Assembly: GCA_010093685.1 (NCBI GenBank)
Contig: MU006217.1
Span: 458,911 to 522,910, forward strand
Length of the DNA: 64,000 bases
Origin: Ophiobolus disseminans
Lineage: Eukaryota; Ascomycota; Dothideomycetes; Pleosporales; Phaeosphaeriaceae
Direction: 5' to 3'
The notes under the pieces are model-generated. The model searched no databases. It had not been told where the DNA came from and was given only the letters and a program-made list of their open reading frames with translations. A program made the position numbers and the translations under genes. Shown here piece after piece: positions 42,897 through 53,605 of this stretch (position 1 is the first letter of the stretch; each line of letters begins with the position of its first letter).

Positions 42897-43858
42897 TGTC
42901 GGTATTTCGAACGTCGTGAGGGGGAGGCCTGGTTCGATATTGGGGAATGAATGCTCGGGTGGGAGTTGAAGAGCAGTGCGCCAGGCAACCTAGTTACGAG
43001 TATGTCTTAGCTTGACTGGACCCACACTACCGGTATTCACGTGCGTGTTGCTGTCGCGACCATAGTTAGGTGGAGTAAAAGAGGTACCTCGCAAGCTAAG
43101 GCGATGGTTTCAATGAGCTGCATGTTTGTATATATTGATGACCTCGGGACCTTGACAGCTGGACCTCAAATACATACGACTTGCAAGGCCCTAGCAGACA
43201 AGTGCCGTCAATCATTCATCATGCATCTTCATGAAAGCCACTGAAAGTGCACAGGGGCATAGACGAGATGCGTACATTCTTCTCGACCTACCACAGCCCT
43301 CGACCACAAGGTAGCATTTGAGCTGTTCAGAGCGTCTCTGAGATGCCACATTGTTGCTGGACTCGATAGTGATTCAAAGATAAGGGAGTATTCAATGAAA
43401 ACAAGAATGTACGACCAATCATTGCGCTCTCTCCCATTGCTCGAAAGCCGAAGAAACCGCACCCAAGATCAGCCACTGGTGTTTCGTCTCCACATCACAG
43501 ACGGTTTTCTTTCTCATGGAAACCTCACACCGCCACGTGGGCGACGGGTCTCTCCATAGAAAATGCTTTATAGTGAGTGTTGAAAATTTGCGTTGTTCAA
43601 TAATGAAGAGAAGAAGTCGAGGCGCGCCAGGAGAAAGTTTTGTAGAGGCCCGGCGGCCGGCGAAACCAGAGCGCCGATTGGCCGCGCCACTGCCCCGCGA
43701 ACTTTCCTGAGTCAACGCCCGCCATTTTGCGTGTGCGATTTGGACCCAAAGTCGCCTGCACCTGTCCGCGTACAACTCCAACTGCGCAGAGAAGAGACCA
43801 GAGTCTTACACCTCCATTCTCTCTCACCCGAGCCACTACACCTCCACAACCACCCAAC
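42897..43858. other. intergenic, promoter of eIF2-gamma
   Basis: No supportable gene. Antisense and sense frames at 43419-43860 overlap the GC-rich eIF2-gamma promoter and show no family features. Confidence 0.5.
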
Positions 43859-45510
43859 ATGGATTCCGAATCCGAACACGACCACCGCGATGACGAAAGC
43901 GTGTCCGAGCAGGAGCAGGAGGAGGTCGAGGAGACGAAGCCAAAGTCTGCACTGAAGAAGCCGAGAGACGTCCTCCCGCCGGTCGAGCGCCCAGAGCTCC
44001 CGTAAGACTCGCAAATGCCACAGTTCTTGCACCGCTAATGAGTGCCAGAGAACAGCCAGATCCGAGCACCATAGACCTCACCAAGCTCAACCCGCTGTCG
44101 CCTGAGATCATCTCGCGCCAAGCCACCATCAACATCGGCACAATCGGCCACGTCGCCCACGGAAAGAGCACTGTCGTAAAGGCCATCTCGGGCGTCCAGA
44201 CTGTCCGCTTCAAGAACGAGCTGGAGCGAAATATCACAATCAAGCTCGGATACGCGAACGCGAAAATCTACCAGTGCGACAACTCTGAGTGTCCGCGCCC
44301 GACATGTTACCGGTCATTCAAGAGCGAGAAGGAGGTCGACCCGCCGTGCGAGCGCGATGGCTGTGGAGGCAAATACAGGCTGAAGCGACACGTCTCGTTC
44401 GTTGACTGCCCGGGCCACGACATTCTCATGAGCACGATGTTGTCAGGCGCCGCCGTCATGGACGCTGCGCTGCTGCTGATTGCAGGCAACGAATCCTGCC
44501 CGCAACCGCAGACCAGCGAGCATCTTGCGGCTATCGAGATCATGAAGCTGAACCACATCATCATCCTCCAGAACAAGGTCGACCTGATGCGGGAAGACAG
44601 CGCCGCAGCGCACTACGAGTCAATCCTCAAGTTCATTCGTGGAACTGTCGCCGACGGCTCGCCCATCATCCCCATCTCTGCCCAGCTGAAGTTCAACATT
44701 GACTCCATCAACGAGCACCTGATCACCAAGATTCCCGTACCGATACGCGACTTCTCTGCGAAACCGCACATGATCGTCATCCGATCATTCGACGTCAACA
44801 AGCCGGGTGCCGAAATCGACGAGCTGAAGGGAGGTGTTGCAGGTGGCAGTATCCTGACGGGTGTACTCAAGCTCGGTGACGAGATCGAGATCAGGCCGGG
44901 TATTGTGTCAAAGGACAGCGCGGGCAAGATCCAGTGCAAGCCCATCTTCTCGAGAGTGGTGTCGTTGTTTGCGGAGCATAACGACCTGAAGTTCGCGGTC
45001 CCGGGAGGGTTGATTGGTGTCGGAACTCGCGTCGACCCGACATTGTGCCGTGCCGATCGTCTCGTCGGTTTCGTTCTTGGTCTCCGTGGACATCTGCCCA
45101 ACATCTACACCGAACTCGAAGTCAACTACTTCCTTCTTCGCAGACTTCTCGGTGTGAAGACTGCAGACGGCAAGCAGGCTAAGGTTGCCAAACTGGCAAA
45201 GAACGAAGTCCTCGTAAGTCGAAAACGTGTGCTAATTTGACTATTATTAACATGCAACAGATGGTCAATATTGGCTCCACTGCAACAGGTGCCAAGGTTG
45301 TCGCCGTAAAAGCTGACGCTGCCCGCCTTTCGCTTACATCGCCCGCATGCACAGAGATTGGCGAGAAGGTCGCCCTGTCCAGACGTATCGAGAAGCATTG
45401 GCGACTCATCGGTTGGGCCAACATCGTGGCGTAAGTATTCCATTGCGTCCACTCACAGCCATGTACTTACAAGTTATAGTGGAAACATTCTGCAGCCGAT
45501 TGTCGATTGA
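43859..45510 (+). CDS. GCD11: translation initiation factor eIF2 subunit gamma, 4 exons
   Basis: Exons 43859-44001, 44049-45213, 45261-45430 and 45480-45510 encode 502 residues, close to the family norm. An acidic N-terminus precedes the EF-Tu-like GTPase: GHVAHGKST (G1), DCPGHDILM (G3) and NKVDLM (G4). A zinc-ribbon insertion has Cys pairs in YQCDNSECPRPTC and PPCERDGC. Domains II and III follow, ending in WRLIGWANIVAGG. The protein is the GTP- and Met-tRNAi-binding core of eIF2, delivering initiator tRNA to the 40S subunit. The last coding exon is only 31 nt, including the stop codon. Confidence 0.95.
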
Positions 45511-46307
45511 GCGGGGCAGGAGGCCCTGTTCTGAGATGTGGAGTAGCCGCATGATGTGATGGCTTCGAGCCTGGTGACACGACAACCTTCTGTGCATTAC
45601 GTTCTTGAGCATTTCCAGCAGGAGTTGGTGCGGCATGTGAGGATAGACGCCCAAAAAGGTTTCCTGTGACGGCGAGTTAGAAGGTCTCTGCAAGCCGCTG
45701 TACAACGATACTAGCATGCGTTGGAGACAGCGTGCTTTCTGTAACAGCACAATCTCCAAGAAGTAGTCACGAAACAGCCACACACAATGAGAATCATGTA
45801 TCCACCGTCAGCACCAAGAACTGTTGAGGAATGCGGGCGTCTGCGGATGCGATCGACAAGTGGCCGCTCGGCGGATTTTCACATGAAAGCAGAAGACGAT
45901 TCACACATGCGGACCAACGTCAGACCAAATTTAGCTTACATGTACCGCATCCCCTCACCACATTCTGCGACTCCCCAGCTTGCAATTTCCAATCTCTTAC
46001 CCATATGAGGTAGGCTTGCGAACGATCCAATGCTTGACTCGTATAGAGCCAAGCAAACCTTCTTCCGTCCACGTGCACTGACCATACTTAGTGTTTCCGA
46101 CCTGCGTTCCATTCCTCATACTGCAACAATTCACGAGGCGCGCAAAGTTTACTCGGCAGTACTTTGCATTCTTATTTCTCTTCTTCTTACATTCACTCTT
46201 CGAATATTCCAAGTTTCTCATGATCTTATAATCTCAAGCGCTTCTGCGACGTACACGGATTGTCGCATTGCGGAACCCTTGCTCTGTTTCGGAACTGCGA
46301 CGCGAAG
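45511..46307. other. intergenic, eIF2-gamma 3' flank and INSIG promoter
   Basis: 797 bases. An antisense frame (45783-45406) overlaps the eIF2-gamma terminus but has no recognisable features. No gene is claimed. Confidence 0.45.
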
Positions 46308-47657
46308 ATGGCAGACGACCACGACGCACCCTCGAATGCTGCACAACCACCACTGCACATTTACCGCCCCGTTCCGCGCCGAACCTTCGACACCGCCCAA
46401 AATGAGTCAGCTGACTCGCCCACACACGATTTCTCGCAAGAGACACCGCCGAGCGCAACCGAAACTCGGAAGTCTTCAGACTTTCTCTCGCAGCTCAATG
46501 CTCGCCTACTGAGGACATACAACTCTCGAAACGAGGATGGCGAGGAAAGAGAGGGAGAGCCCGGGCTACCCTCACGCAATAAGAGCTTCTTGAACATGAC
46601 CAGCAGTACACTGTTTGGCATCTACGATGACGTGGGTTCGACCATGGCTAGCATGGCGGAAACGCCATGGGGAAACGGCGCGGAGACACCAGCGCACACA
46701 GGCATGGGCTATCACGCATGGGACAGCGGTATGGGCAGTCCAGATGCTGGCATAAGCATGAAGCAACAGGCGAGAAAAGGCACACAAAATGGGAGAGCTG
46801 AGGGCAAGAGAAAGACTCAGTCGCCAAGACGTGCAAGGCGTGGAACTATGAAACACCTGGTTCTTATGGGCAAGTTGGGCGCACTGTTTCTGTTTGGCGT
46901 CATATACGGGCTCATCGTCTCCCATTTGCACGACACCAGGCAGCTGTCAGCAGTGCACGTCGAAGGCATGGATCGCGACAACTGGACGTACCTCGCCAGT
47001 TGGGGTGTATTTGGTGTGGCGCTCGGCAGCCTGCTTCCTTATGTTGACCTTGCTTGGGGTGGGCGAAGCACCGATGACTACATCCAGGAGGATGCAGAAC
47101 AGGAAAGCGAGTCGCCCATCAGCGAGCAGATCAATGATGTGGTTCGGAGCGTGGCTGCCTTCATCGGGATTGCATTCGCCATTGTAAGTGCACCAGGTTC
47201 CAGAACCATAACATGCGATACTAACATCTTCAAGCGCCGACTCCCGTGGCAGTCCACCCTGCAGCTGACTCTGACCCTTGCCCTTGTCAACCCCGCTCTG
47301 TGGTACATACTCGACCGCTCGAAGCCCGGACTCTCGTGTTCGCTCCTCGTCACCTCGATTCTCACGTCCTTCATCTTCCTCTCCAATCCGGATGTCCTTC
47401 CATCACCGTCGTTACCATCAACGACCAATGCAACACTACCATCTGCGAGTAGTAGTAGCCTCTCGGGGAGGCCGGCGCCCGCGAAAATGAGTCAAGAACT
47501 CTTTGCTGGCGTGGTCAGCTACGACAGTTTGGCTGTTGTGACTTGGGTTGGGAGTGTGCTGTTTTGCAGCTGTGTTTGTTTTGGGAGTATAGGGAGGCGA
47601 CTGGCGGTATTGGAAGACTCGGGCTCAAAGAGGGGAATCTCAATCGCATCCTCTTAA
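46308..47657 (+). CDS. INSIG-family ER membrane protein, 2 exons
   Basis: Exons 46308-47183 and 47235-47657 give 432 residues. The N-terminal 185 residues are disordered and Ser/Pro/Arg-rich. The rest carries about six hydrophobic segments typical of INSIG: LGALFLFGVIYGLIVSHLHD, WGVFGVALGSLLPYVD, RSVAAFIGIAFAI followed by RRLPWQSTLQL, ALVNPALWYILDRS and the last two near residues 350 and 405. Insig proteins bind sterols and regulate HMG-CoA reductase and, in some fungi, SREBP processing. The 51-nt intron is an exact multiple of three without a stop, so retention would add 17 residues between two membrane segments. Splicing restores the conserved RKLPW-like motif directly after the helix. Confidence 0.88.
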   Translation: MADDHDAPSNAAQPPLHIYRPVPRRTFDTAQNESADSPTHDFSQETPPSATETRKSSDFLSQLNARLLRTYNSRNEDGEEREGEPGLPSRNKSFLNMTSSTLFGIYDDVGSTMASMAETPWGNGAETPAHTGMGYHAWDSGMGSPDAGISMKQQARKGTQNGRAEGKRKTQSPRRARRGTMKHLVLMGKLGALFLFGVIYGLIVSHLHDTRQLSAVHVEGMDRDNWTYLASWGVFGVALGSLLPYVDLAWGGRSTDDYIQEDAEQESESPISEQINDVVRSVAAFIGIAFAIVSAPGSRTITCDTNIFKRRLPWQSTLQLTLTLALVNPALWYILDRSKPGLSCSLLVTSILTSFIFLSNPDVLPSPSLPSTTNATLPSASSSSLSGRPAPAKMSQELFAGVVSYDSLAVVTWVGSVLFCSCVCFGSIGRRLAVLEDSGSKRGISIASS

Positions 47658-48011
47658 GTGCTTGGAGTGCGTTTGTTGCATGCTTCACTACAAACATGCG
47701 TCACCGCATTAGCGACGTAGAGCACGAATTCATTGGCGAGCTTCACTATCAGGGCCACGCACCTGAACCAATAATGCTGATCACCACCGTTTACAGCTTT
47801 CGTATCTCACAACTTACAAACAGATCTCAACTACAACCTCTGACAGCTTCCAGTCACTCGTTTTCTAATGACCAAGACACATAGGCACAATGAAACGAAA
47901 GTCTACTGAACAGCACCAGCCCGCTGCAGATGCGAACGCTCGAAATTTACTGTGTCTACTCCTTACACTTCAAGCACGGCACCGACTATTGCTAAAACCA
48001 GCTTCGTCGAC

Positions 48012-48740
48012 ATGCCGCAAGAAATGCGGGATGTTGTGTATAACGCACTCTGGAAAGTCACCCCCAAGATAGAGTTCACTGGTAGCAAGAACAGTAGCGA
48101 TACTTTTGAGTTGCTTTACAACCCCCCTCAAGACCCCACTGCCTCCAACACTGAACCATTGAAAGGCCTGCCCACTTGGCTTCTCGCAAACAAAGCGTTC
48201 CTCCACGAAGGCCTAAAGCAACTCCATCTCCGCGCCTCATACGAACAACACGCAGCACATCTCCTCCACGACGCTGCTCATCTTGACACACGCGACCGCC
48301 TCGTCGGCTTACATCTCGCAAAAACCATCTCGATCATCACTCAGTTCCACAAAAGGCGCAAAAGTTCAAGCATCAAGTCTGTAGATGCCAAGGAGCTCGA
48401 AGCCCTCGGTCCAGTACTCGCACCCAAGCTTATGAAGCTGGATCTACACGTGGACTGTGACGAGAAATACAGCCAGAAGAGCTATCCTATGGATCTTTCG
48501 TTCTTCGATCATTCTGACTTGCGGCTGGAGAGTTTGAGTGTTAATGTGAGGCTATTTTGGCCGTGTTTTCATGAAGGGTCGAAAATAGATCCTGAGGTTT
48601 ATGATAAGGCATTTGGTGTGTTCAAAGACGAGGCTAGGCGGCTTGGACGGGTGCTTGTGGGTTCTGGTGCGGTTTTTGAGTTTGATGGGAAGGTGGAGGG
48701 TGGGAATGAGATGGCTGTGTTTGTAAGGGAAGGGGAGTAG
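48012..48740 (+). CDS. local paralogous family protein (copy 2), possible frameshift at 5' end
   Basis: From the ATG at 48012 the frame encodes 242 residues: MPQEMRDVVYNALW (F-box-like start), GLPTWLLANKAFLHEGLKQL, then a region of LRLESLSVNV-type repeats and RRLGRVLVGSG near the end. It shares these segments with copies 1 and 3. The frame is open upstream to 47910 but has no ATG. A second frame from an ATG at 47890 (MKRKSTEQH) has the Lys-rich character of copy 1's N-terminus and would join after one base shift near the AAATTT run at 47943-47948. Either the protein starts at 48012 or a frameshift has occurred. The function is unknown. Confidence 0.6.
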   Translation: MPQEMRDVVYNALWKVTPKIEFTGSKNSSDTFELLYNPPQDPTASNTEPLKGLPTWLLANKAFLHEGLKQLHLRASYEQHAAHLLHDAAHLDTRDRLVGLHLAKTISIITQFHKRRKSSSIKSVDAKELEALGPVLAPKLMKLDLHVDCDEKYSQKSYPMDLSFFDHSDLRLESLSVNVRLFWPCFHEGSKIDPEVYDKAFGVFKDEARRLGRVLVGSGAVFEFDGKVEGGNEMAVFVREGE

Positions 48741-49033
48741 CTAGTGCTTCAGATTATGAGATTTAACAGTATGTTGATGTTTTCTTACTGGAAAATTATA
48801 CATGACAGTGTCTTCAGGGCACTCGATCGCCGAGGAGGTAAAGAAGTTTGTTTCTGGACAACGCTTCCTTCGCTGCTTTAACCAAGGCAGGTACTAGCGC
48901 CGAACATTGTGCGGCGCAGCTGGACCACTTCACTCGAGCAAACGCTTGTAATCCATTTCCAGCTTCATTCATTACATATCAGTATACATTTATTTTCCAT
49001 CAGTCTGACTACAGACACGCTCAAGCTACGATA

Positions 49034-49927
49034 ATGCCGAACGCCATCAACGAAGACATCTCCGCGATGGAGGAGTCCTCGAGGCAGCCGCCTGTCACTT
49101 CAGGGTTGATCAACATACCACAAGAACTCAGAAATCTCATTTTACACGAACTATGGCAGTCTGCTCCGGTCATTCAACTCAAACAGACATCCGTTGTCGG
49201 CACTAGTGTATCGATCACCATCAACTATGGTCCGCGCGAATACCATGTCCGTCAAGAGGACAGCATACCTGGACTACCGAGTTGGCTCTTGACGAGTAGA
49301 GTGCTTCTAAGTGGCGGACTACACCAGCTATATCGGCATGCGATATGGGAGTGGTACAACGACGACTACCCCCATGCCTCACGTGTTGGCTATAACAATC
49401 CGCTTGCTGGTGTGGCCATGGCGACCAACTTTGAGGTACTGGACTGTAGATATCTGCGCAACAAAGATGCATGCACCATACCCGCCAGTTCTACTCTTAC
49501 GAACGCTTGCCAGCCTGTCGAGCTCATCGCACCCTTGCTGTCATCCAAGCTGCGGGTATTGGATTTGACCCTAAAGATTAGGATGCATCATCAAGACACG
49601 TACGCACTACATCTATCTCGGTTTGGACCTACTAGTCTTCACCTATCGAAGCTGAGGGTATGTTTGATGTTGATACTCGGTGCAAAGAATTCCCCGTTCG
49701 ATGAACGCGAGCTCGCATACACTGAGTTTCGGGCGAAAGCCGAGTCGGAGATCACCGAAATAGGAAGAGCTTGGGTCGGTGAGAACAGAGTGGTGCATCT
49801 TGAAGAATTTGTTTGGATATCCAAGGTGTTACGTTCTACGTACAAGAAGATGTACGTAAAAGGTGATCGGGTTCACGGTGAAGGGCGATGGAGGCACGAG
49901 ACTACGTTCACGGTTGTCAGAGCATGA
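49034..49927 (+). CDS. local paralogous family protein (copy 3)
   Basis: A 297-residue intronless frame with a clean ATG at 49034. After an acidic start it has INIPQELRNLILHELW, GLPSWLLTSRVLLSGGLHQL, an aliphatic middle part (APLLSSKLRVLDLTLKI) and IGRAWVG near the end. This is the best preserved of the three copies. The pattern LP.ELR..I..ELW resembles the short F-box-like starts of large fungal hypothetical families in Pleosporales. No catalytic motif is visible. The two plus-strand copies are in tandem with about 290 bases between them. Confidence 0.65.
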   Translation: MPNAINEDISAMEESSRQPPVTSGLINIPQELRNLILHELWQSAPVIQLKQTSVVGTSVSITINYGPREYHVRQEDSIPGLPSWLLTSRVLLSGGLHQLYRHAIWEWYNDDYPHASRVGYNNPLAGVAMATNFEVLDCRYLRNKDACTIPASSTLTNACQPVELIAPLLSSKLRVLDLTLKIRMHHQDTYALHLSRFGPTSLHLSKLRVCLMLILGAKNSPFDERELAYTEFRAKAESEITEIGRAWVGENRVVHLEEFVWISKVLRSTYKKMYVKGDRVHGEGRWRHETTFTVVRA

Positions 49928-50554
49928 AATCAAACCAATCTCTAGAGTATTGTACGGAGATAAGACCTGAGGGCTAATACATGTCATGAGATCCTGAAAG
50001 ACTAGTGATTGTTGCAAAGTTTCGCGAATACTTTTCAATCTGTTTAACCACTTTGTTAGCCGATGGAAATACTATACTTGAGTGGGGGCTCACAAAGGGT
50101 ATTGTAGCGTTCGCACATGGGCAGAGCTGCCACGGAGCGATTTGTGAACAGTCTGACTACTACGTTGATACCTATCATGCTCGACAATCCTCCTTCCTGC
50201 TATCGAAATATTGCAGAAACAGCTATGATCACCACGTGTACTGGCGTCATGTAATTTGTATACCTCTCGCTGTACCCAGGTACACCTCACCACTGAAAGT
50301 TCACTTATCGAAGCAGGTCTTGGATCTTGGGAAATGGAGCATGGTTGTGACGTGGACGTTGAGGTGTGCGAATAGTTGGGGGTAAAATGAGGGGCTACGA
50401 AAATCCATGAAGGAGCTGGGGCATCGCGGTTTACAGAAGTTTCAAGCCAGAGAGTTATTAGTGATTACGATACTTACACGTGTGTTCTATCTGTAACAGT
50501 TTGTGTGCATTCAAGACCATCGGCACGAGCCGCCGCGGCGACATGATCTCATAA
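49928..50554. other. intergenic, no gene supportable
   Basis: A 126-codon open stretch (50005-50385, plus strand) lacks an ATG at its start and any family signature. It might be a remnant downstream of the paralog pair, but this cannot be shown. Confidence 0.4.
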
Positions 50555-51593
50555 TCAGATCACAATACCAGGTCCTCCTCCTCCAGCTTTGCCATTTCCA
50601 TTGATAGGAACTCCATTAGTTTGCGGTGCTGAACTGCCTTCTTTTGGCTTTGATGACTCGTCCGTCGGCTCAGGCTTGCTGTCCTGTGCAGGATCCTCAT
50701 GCGGTGGTGGCGTCTTTGGTCTCGGTGGCGCAGAAGCTGGAGCGGTATCCGGGTCGTCAGGTGTTGCAACAGGTGGTACGACTACGCCTATCGGTGCCGA
50801 AGGGTCAGGTGCACTGGTAGTGGGCGCTGCAGCTGGGGCGTCGTTGACTGTGGGAGCTGGCAAAGGTTCACCAGGACGAGCGCGGAGGGCTGCGTTTGAT
50901 CCGTCGGTTACCGCGTTTATATACATGTCCGGGTCATTCATCGTGTTGTTCTTCACAACCTTGTCGTAGAGCCTCGTCAATCTAGCGACCTCGCTACGGA
51001 CGCTGATGTTATCGTCAATAGCAATCTCATCGTACCCATGTACGCCGCTTTGAATGCCCAACCACATCTAAGGATAGGCGTTTGAAGTCAGTGGACGTCT
51101 CACATGCAGTCTGCACATAGACATTACTCACGACTTCCGAGTTCTCAATTTCATCAACCACTCTATCAAGATCATCTCGATACATGCGTGCGCGCATCGG
51201 TTGTCCTCTTGACTTCAGATAAGCCACCACGCCAGCAATGATGGTGTTTAAGGCACCAAAGACGGTGATGAGGATGTGCGACGATCCTGATGCTCCTAAT
51301 CCGGTCAAAGCTGCACCGAGCACAACTTGCGAAAGGAGAAGCGTGTTGGACAGCGATGCCGTGATCAGATACGTCCGATTCTGCGCATTTCGCCTGTGGA
51401 CAGCGCGACCATACAAGGACCGTCTCGCGATTGCTGGATGGCGTGCGTTTTGCGGTAAATTGGATGGAGGGACGCCCGCAAGGGAGCAGAATTGCTGGTG
51501 GATATCGTGAGTATTAGATCTGCCATCTTGCGAATCGTATGGCGATGACCGTGAAGGCCTCAAAAGAGGTGTTTCTTCGTCAGAGTAAGGCAT
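50555..51593 (-). CDS. SLATT-type (fungal 2-TM) membrane protein, 2 exons
   Basis: Exons 51593-51132 and 51067-50555 give 324 residues. A cytoplasmic N-terminus (EETPLLRPS) leads to two adjacent hydrophobic segments (about residues 80-105, LLLSQVVLGAALTGLGAS, and 108-128, ILITVFGALNTIIAGVVAYLKSRGQP). A conserved amphipathic helix (RMYRDDLDRVVDEIENSE) and a Pro/Ala-rich disordered tail follow. This is the layout of the fungal SMODS-and-SLOG-associating 2TM effector (SLATT) family. In bacteria SLATT proteins are predicted pore-forming effectors of nucleotide-signalled immunity; in fungi they are stand-alone and uncharacterised. No nucleotide-sensor gene is next to it. The assignment rests on the 2TM plus helix pattern. 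Confidence 0.7.
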
Positions 51594-52173
51594 GTTGCGA
51601 TGCGCCGCTGGTTTGAACGAAAATATTGGTACATCGCGATAGCGAGATCGCCGTCGTGGCGCAAATTAGGACGGCACGCGATTCATCGCCTCGTCTGGCG
51701 TTTCCTAATGAGGATCATGCTCCTTTGCTTTTGCTCTTGCATTGCAGCTTCATATCAGAAGTCGCAGATATTTGACCTGGGCATGTAAGAAGCTGTGTTC
51801 GAGCTGACATGTCACGATTTTGAAAAGCAGATATCCGTGCATGCAGCCAATGAGATGATCGCTGGTCATTGCAGACACCTTCTTGATGCGCTAGTGGAGG
51901 CTCCGCATCTGCACGACACTACGACGAGTACTTATTTATAGGAGTTGATATTTTTTGACGACCTCGGGACCCTAAACACGTGCCTGTAGTGTAAACATTG
52001 GCGCTGAGTTATTGCTCTCTACGGCGAGCACTTTTGCTTCCGGCGAGCTTCAACGAGATTTTCACCTCTTTGCTCACCCAAGATACACATCACACAGGTG
52101 GAGCAAGTAAAGTTAAGTATCCATGCTTTGCCAACTTGATTAAGCATCCAACAGATGACTGTATCTTAGCAAT
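51594..52173. other. intergenic, no gene seen
   Basis: 580 bases between the SLATT-type gene start and the 3' end of the minus-strand SET gene. Only short open frames are present. Confidence 0.5.
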
Positions 52174-53130
52174 CTATTCGATGTGCAACCTAAATATCTC
52201 CAGAACCATCCACGATATACGGCTCGACTGAGCTCCATAAGCCCGACCTACGATGGCGAGCGCGCGTGTTGCATGTTGAACAGCATCCCCGCTGCGTTCT
52301 GTAGCAGTCATTATATTCGCCACCGCGTAATGAGCATTTGCTAGGCGAATGTCGCAAAGACCCATGTCTGCCACGAGTCGGCCATACTCGAACGCGTCTC
52401 CAAGAAGTGGATTTACGACACTAGCATCGGTCCGGACAGTCGCAGCATATTCAACAGGTGGTGTACTTCTTGTTTCTTCCAGTTTGAGATGCAATCTTAG
52501 GACTTCAGCTCTTTTTGCATCGCCTCTTGCCGCGTTTGCTACACCACAGTCTTCGCACTCGCAGGATTTCCACAAACTCGCGCTGAGATATATTTGCCTC
52601 CTCATTGCCGATTCACACCATAAGTCGTCTGGAAGATGGTCAAGCACAATATCTTGACCACAACAAACCGAGCGAAAAACGCGTACTTCACAACGCGAGC
52701 CAGTCCATTCGAGAGCAGCATTTGGCCGGCATGAGTGCCTGATCTTAGAGATGCCCACAAACACAGCTAGTCCGACTGTAGGTTGCGCTCCATATTTCGG
52801 TACTCGTACTGTTGATCCATGCTCTCGCACTCTTTGAATATCGTTCAGGGTCTCCTTTCGATGCTTGTATGTAATTGACAGTTGACGAAACAGTCCCAGG
52901 TTGTGCTCAGAGATATCCGCAAGCATTCTTTGAATAACTTGTGATTCTTCTTTACATTCAACCGTGAGAAAAGCAACTCGTTTCTGGTCGGTCCATTTTT
53001 GGCTCTCTATTGGCAGTTCGATAAACAGCAAAGGTGTCTCAGATGCGGCAATCGTGCCTGGTTCAAGGTTCCGATAAGCCATCAGTCGGCTTTGCAGACT
53101 ATTGGTCAGTGTATAGTATGCCGCTTCCAT
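52174..53130 (-). CDS. divergent SET-domain protein
   Basis: A 318-residue intronless frame. RNLEPGTIAASETPLLFIELP matches the first SET strand region, ISKIRHSCRPNAALEW is the NHSCxPNA motif with Arg in place of Asn, and CECEDC is the post-SET zinc site. A TPR-like helical C-terminus follows (AHYAVANIMTATERSGDAVQHATRALAIVG), as in SMYD-type proteins. The start lacks the Gly-rich GRG SAM-binding turn that normally opens the domain, and the NHSC Asn is replaced, so methyltransferase activity is doubtful. An upstream exon cannot be excluded. It is divergent from the SET gene at 53606. Confidence 0.7.
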   Translation of the reverse strand: MEAAYYTLTNSLQSRLMAYRNLEPGTIAASETPLLFIELPIESQKWTDQKRVAFLTVECKEESQVIQRMLADISEHNLGLFRQLSITYKHRKETLNDIQRVREHGSTVRVPKYGAQPTVGLAVFVGISKIRHSCRPNAALEWTGSRCEVRVFRSVCCGQDIVLDHLPDDLWCESAMRRQIYLSASLWKSCECEDCGVANAARGDAKRAEVLRLHLKLEETRSTPPVEYAATVRTDASVVNPLLGDAFEYGRLVADMGLCDIRLANAHYAVANIMTATERSGDAVQHATRALAIVGRAYGAQSSRISWMVLEIFRLHIE

Positions 53131-53605
53131 GTCGTAGGGTTGCGTCCAGACTTGGAGAATAGTTTTGGCGCGAATGTCTTATCTGTAAACGTGTTTTGTT
53201 TGCGTGTTTGTCCACCTTCATTCCAGAAGGCCTTCCTGGCTTACAGAAACCCGGTCGGCCGTATGTTCCAATGCCATGTTTGAAGTTTGTTGGATGAGCT
53301 ATAAGCTTCCTAGTGCGAGATCCAGCTTCCGAATTCAAATTTACCAGTAGGGACGGAATGAGTTGTCTCAGTCAGTCCAATTTCAATTACCTAATTCAAT
53401 ATCAAATTGTCTTGGACAAGCACCAGGTAGAGTCTCACAATTGCGACTAGCAATCAAACCTGTAAGCAAGTATATGAGGCGTACATGGCTTAAACGCTAC
53501 ATTCATTTTCAATCACAACCGTACCTGGTTCGGCACATCCCCTACAGTACGTCACACCATCATTCCCGCAACAGATTCCCATCAGAATTACCACAGACGG
53601 CGTGA
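53131..53605. promoter_or_regulatory. divergent interval between two SET-domain genes
   Basis: 475 bases between opposite starts; no other gene is seen. Confidence 0.45.

Noticed and set aside
45406..45783. 125-codon antisense frame over the eIF2-gamma 3' end
   Set aside because: No motif, no intron signals, and it overlaps coding exons of a conserved gene.
50005..50385. Open stretch of 126 codons downstream of paralog copy 3
   Set aside because: It has no ATG at its start and none of the family motifs, so it was not called a fourth copy.
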